A stretch of DNA of 24,126 nt from JBDTGE01 sp050742975 (GTDB lineage Bacteria > Actinomycetota > Actinomycetes > Mycobacteriales > Jatrophihabitantaceae): assembly GCA_050742975.1 (NCBI GenBank), contig JBOGDQ010000176.1:1-24126 (forward strand), read 5' to 3'. Shown here one piece after another: positions 23,831 through 24,126 of this stretch. How positions within the stretch are numbered: position 1 is the stretch's first letter; each line of letters opens with the position of its first letter. The translations under genes were made by a program, and so were the position numbers. Below the pieces are notes generated by a model. It saw nothing but the letters and a program-made list of their open reading frames with translations, ran no database searches and was not told where the DNA came from.

Positions 23831-24015
23831 CCGGTAGAGCCGCTCCGCGGCATGTCCGTAAACCTCTGCCACGGCTCGCGGACTGCATAGTACGCAGGGC
23901 GACAAGATCACCAACTCGACCGGAGTCTCAGCTCTAGCCTGCGATTCACGCGCGCGTTTCCAGACGAGGTCGCCGTCCACAAGCGGATCCGCACAGGAAC
24001 ATCGGTGGGCCTCAG
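23785..24015. other. unassigned stretch between the IS remnant and the next gene
   Basis: No gene can be supported here. Its GC content falls somewhat toward the right. On the minus strand a frame from about 23980 contains EVYGHAAERLYRIAAV, which faintly resembles the C-terminal NAARLY segment of amidohydrolases, but the rest is unconvincing and the frame runs into the IS remnant. It may be debris from a gene broken by the element. Confidence 0.3.
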
Positions 24016-24126
24016 TCAGTACGGCTCGACGAGGTGGTCTCGGGTGGCGGCCAGTTCATAGGGGTCGGGCCAGAAATCTACGATGCGAGTAATCACGCCG
24101 AGGGTGCGCGTCGCGCACCCTCGATA
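24016..24126 (-). CDS. C-terminal end of a probable NTF2/SnoaL-like fold protein, 5' part outside window
   Basis: The last 36 residues of a minus-strand frame, ending at TGA 24018-24016. GVITRIVDFWPDPYELAATR and HLVEPY match the usual C-terminus of SnoaL-like/NTF2-like proteins, where a final strand is followed by a D-[FY]-W-P-P-Y segment. These small alpha+beta barrels act as isomerases, cyclases or ligand binders; the role here cannot be told. The segment first in the window (YRGCATRTL) is less typical and coincides with a perfect inverted repeat. Confidence 0.55.
   Translation of the reverse strand, partial: YRGCATRTLGVITRIVDFWPDPYELAATRDHLVEPY
24099..24123. repeat. 12-bp perfect inverted repeat at the right edge
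   Basis: Arms CGAGGGTGCGCG (24099-24110) and CGCGCACCCTCG (24112-24123) are exact reverse complements around one central T. It lies within the reading frame of the SnoaL-like fragment. The structure may extend beyond the window. Confidence 0.7.

Overview
The window is very GC-rich DNA with strong third-position G/C bias, frequent GTG starts and dense ATGA/GTGA/TGATG gene overlaps. This points to a high-GC actinobacterium; the divergent kdpDE/kdpFABC layout, the F420-type LLM oxidoreductase and the PucR-type regulator agree with that. I cannot name the genus. I found no rRNA, tRNA or CRISPR array.

Layout. (1) 1-1442, minus strand: an ECF42-type sigma factor cut by the window edge, preceded by its DGPF/YCII partner gene, with a candidate ECF promoter upstream. 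(2) 1521-3009: an LLM-class flavin oxidoreductase divergent from a MarR regulator, with repeated TGTCAAC elements between them. (3) 3023-11197: a complete potassium-responsive Kdp locus. The sensor kinase and response regulator (kdpD, kdpE) face left. A 27-codon membrane ORF, kdpF, kdpA, kdpB and kdpC face right as one overlapping chain. The 140-bp divergent region holds an 11-bp tandem repeat of the kind read by OmpR/PhoB-family regulators and an inverted repeat touching the first start codon. (4) 11224-14014: pruA (glutamate-semialdehyde dehydrogenase) divergent from a PucR-family regulator. (5) 14133-21748: eight tightly coupled genes forming one apparent catabolic operon. They encode a DAO-type FAD oxidase, a crotonase-fold protein, an acyl-CoA dehydrogenase, an acyl-CoA ligase-like enzyme, a DUF6282 TIM-barrel protein, an isopropylmalate-dehydrogenase-like enzyme, a VOC protein and an NQO-type flavoprotein. 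(6) 21765-22901: a phospholipase C/acid phosphatase family phosphoesterase. (7) 22907-24126: a decayed IS5-family element, an unassigned stretch, and the 3' end of a probable NTF2/SnoaL-like gene on the minus strand.

The least explained system is region 5. The gene set looks like a dedicated route that activates a small acid to a CoA ester and oxidises it, but no combination I know identifies the substrate. Several of its enzymes deviate at positions that matter in their families: the crotonase lacks both usual glutamates, the acyl-CoA dehydrogenase lacks the usual C-terminal glutamate, and the IPMDH-like enzyme has a changed cofactor loop. The PucR regulator just upstream, and a similar TTGTCG-type motif in front of both the regulator and the operon, suggest local control. 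The Kdp locus is conventional except for the extra small membrane ORF and an enlarged KdpC.
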